From contig DGHE01000063.1 in the NCBI GenBank assembly GCA_002392525.1, forward strand, positions 1 through 6,646: a stretch of DNA of 6,646 nucleotides, written 5' to 3'. Shown here in pieces: positions 6,198 through 6,646 of the stretch. The notes under the pieces were generated by a model that did no database searches, was not told the DNA's origin, and saw only the letters and a list, made by a program, of their open reading frames with translations. The translations under genes were made by a program, and so were the position numbers. The DNA comes from Bacteroidales bacterium UBA3856. GTDB lineage: Bacteria; Bacteroidota; Bacteroidia; Bacteroidales; UBA932. Every line of letters starts with the position of its first letter. Within the stretch, counting starts at the first letter, position 1.

Positions 6198-6646
6198 ATG
6201 GCAGAATTCAAATATGCACCTATGTTTCAGCTTGGTGAAGATACCACTGAATACTACAAGATTCCAGGTTCGGAGAAACTGGTGAAAACAACCACCTGTG
6301 GCGACAAGACCCTCCTGGAAGTGTCTCCAGAGGCCCTTACACTGGTAGCCCAGCAGTCTTTCCATGACTGTCAGTTCATGCTGCGCCGCGCTCATAACGA
6401 GCAGGTGGCCGCTATCCTGAAGGACCCCGAGGCTTCCGACAATGACAAGTATGTGGCCCTGCAGTTCCTGCGCAATGCAGAGACCGCCGTGAAGGGCGTT
6501 CTTCCTTTCTGTCAGGACACCGGTACCGCCATTATCCACGGCGAGAAGGGACAGCATGTCTGGACAGACTTCGAGGACGAGGAAGCCTTGAGCCTGGGTG
6601 TTTTCAATACCTACACGAAGGAGAATCTCCGCTACAGCCAGAACGC
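6198..6646 (+). CDS. fumA: Class I (iron-sulfur) fumarate hydratase, N-terminal part
   Basis: Only the first 149 codons are present, about a quarter to a third of the roughly 550 residues usual for one-subunit class I fumarases; the gene continues past the right edge. The enzyme interconverts fumarate and malate in the cytosol through a [4Fe-4S] cluster. The N-terminus follows E. coli FumA closely: a DTTEYYK segment at 15-21, [15 protein letters not shown] at 43-57, [17 protein letters not shown] at 77-93, and PFCQDTGTA at 103-111. The last contains C105, the same position as the first cluster cysteine of E. coli FumA. The other two cluster cysteines lie outside the window. The ATG at 6198 gives [10 protein letters not shown], a normal family start. 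It begins 6 bp after the ispH stop on the same strand, so it is probably the third gene of the cmk-ispH transcript. FumA, FumB and related class I enzymes cannot be told apart from this fragment. Confidence 0.96.
   Translation, partial: MAEFKYAPMFQLGEDTTEYYKIPGSEKLVKTTTCGDKTLLEVSPEALTLVAQQSFHDCQFMLRRAHNEQVAAILKDPEASDNDKYVALQFLRNAETAVKGVLPFCQDTGTAIIHGEKGQHVWTDFEDEEALSLGVFNTYTKENLRYSQN

Noticed and set aside
4576..6557. Minus-strand frames at 4576-5244, 5415-5969, 5726-6052 and 6186-6557
   Set aside because: They are antisense shadows of cmk, ispH and fumarase, all of which have clear family motifs on the plus strand.
1..6646. CRISPR array, insertion sequence, tRNA or prophage elements
   Set aside because: No regularly spaced repeats, terminal inverted repeats, transposase motifs or tRNA-like folds were noticed, and genes fill nearly the whole window.

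Overview
The window looks like ordinary chromosomal DNA from a fairly GC-rich member of the Bacteroidota, probably order Bacteroidales. Four things point there. The IspH, class I fumarase and NtrC-type regulator sequences have the form I know from Bacteroidales and relatives. The regulator is the DNA-binding-domain-less variant I associate with that phylum. No gene has a convincing Shine-Dalgarno sequence. The one true intergenic spacer carries TAnnTTTG boxes, the -7 element of the Bacteroidota primary sigma factor. The genus cannot be fixed from this stretch.

Layout: two divergent gene sets share a 68-bp AT-rich spacer (4538-4605, 16 G/C of 68). Leftward on the minus strand are a 382-residue sigma54-type response regulator (4537-3389) and, only 3 bp after its stop, a very large AsmA-like envelope protein. 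The AsmA gene starts at 3385 and is still open at base 1, so at least 1128 codons are visible. Rightward on the plus strand are cmk (4606-5319), ispH (5313-6191, overlapping cmk by 7 bp) and a class I fumarate hydratase (from 6198, 6 bp after ispH), which runs off the right edge after 149 codons. Coding density is almost complete. No stretch over 300 bp lacks a gene, and there is no RNA gene, insertion sequence or CRISPR array.

How the genes fit together: the rightward set is housekeeping. Cmk recycles CMP/dCMP, IspH makes the last step of the MEP isoprenoid pathway, and fumarase serves the fumarate/malate branch of central metabolism. IspH and class I fumarase both need oxygen-sensitive [4Fe-4S] clusters. 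The leftward pair joins a phosphorylation-dependent AAA+ sigma54 activator to a protein probably involved in lipid transport or outer-membrane homeostasis. The tight spacing suggests co-expression, but the regulator's targets and its histidine kinase are not visible here.

The points most worth a second look are the regulator with no DNA-binding domain and a GSFTSA loop in place of GAFTGA, its close coupling to the AsmA-like gene, and two mirror-image promoters that occupy the same 47 bp. I see no evidence for a new defence, mobile or biosynthetic system.
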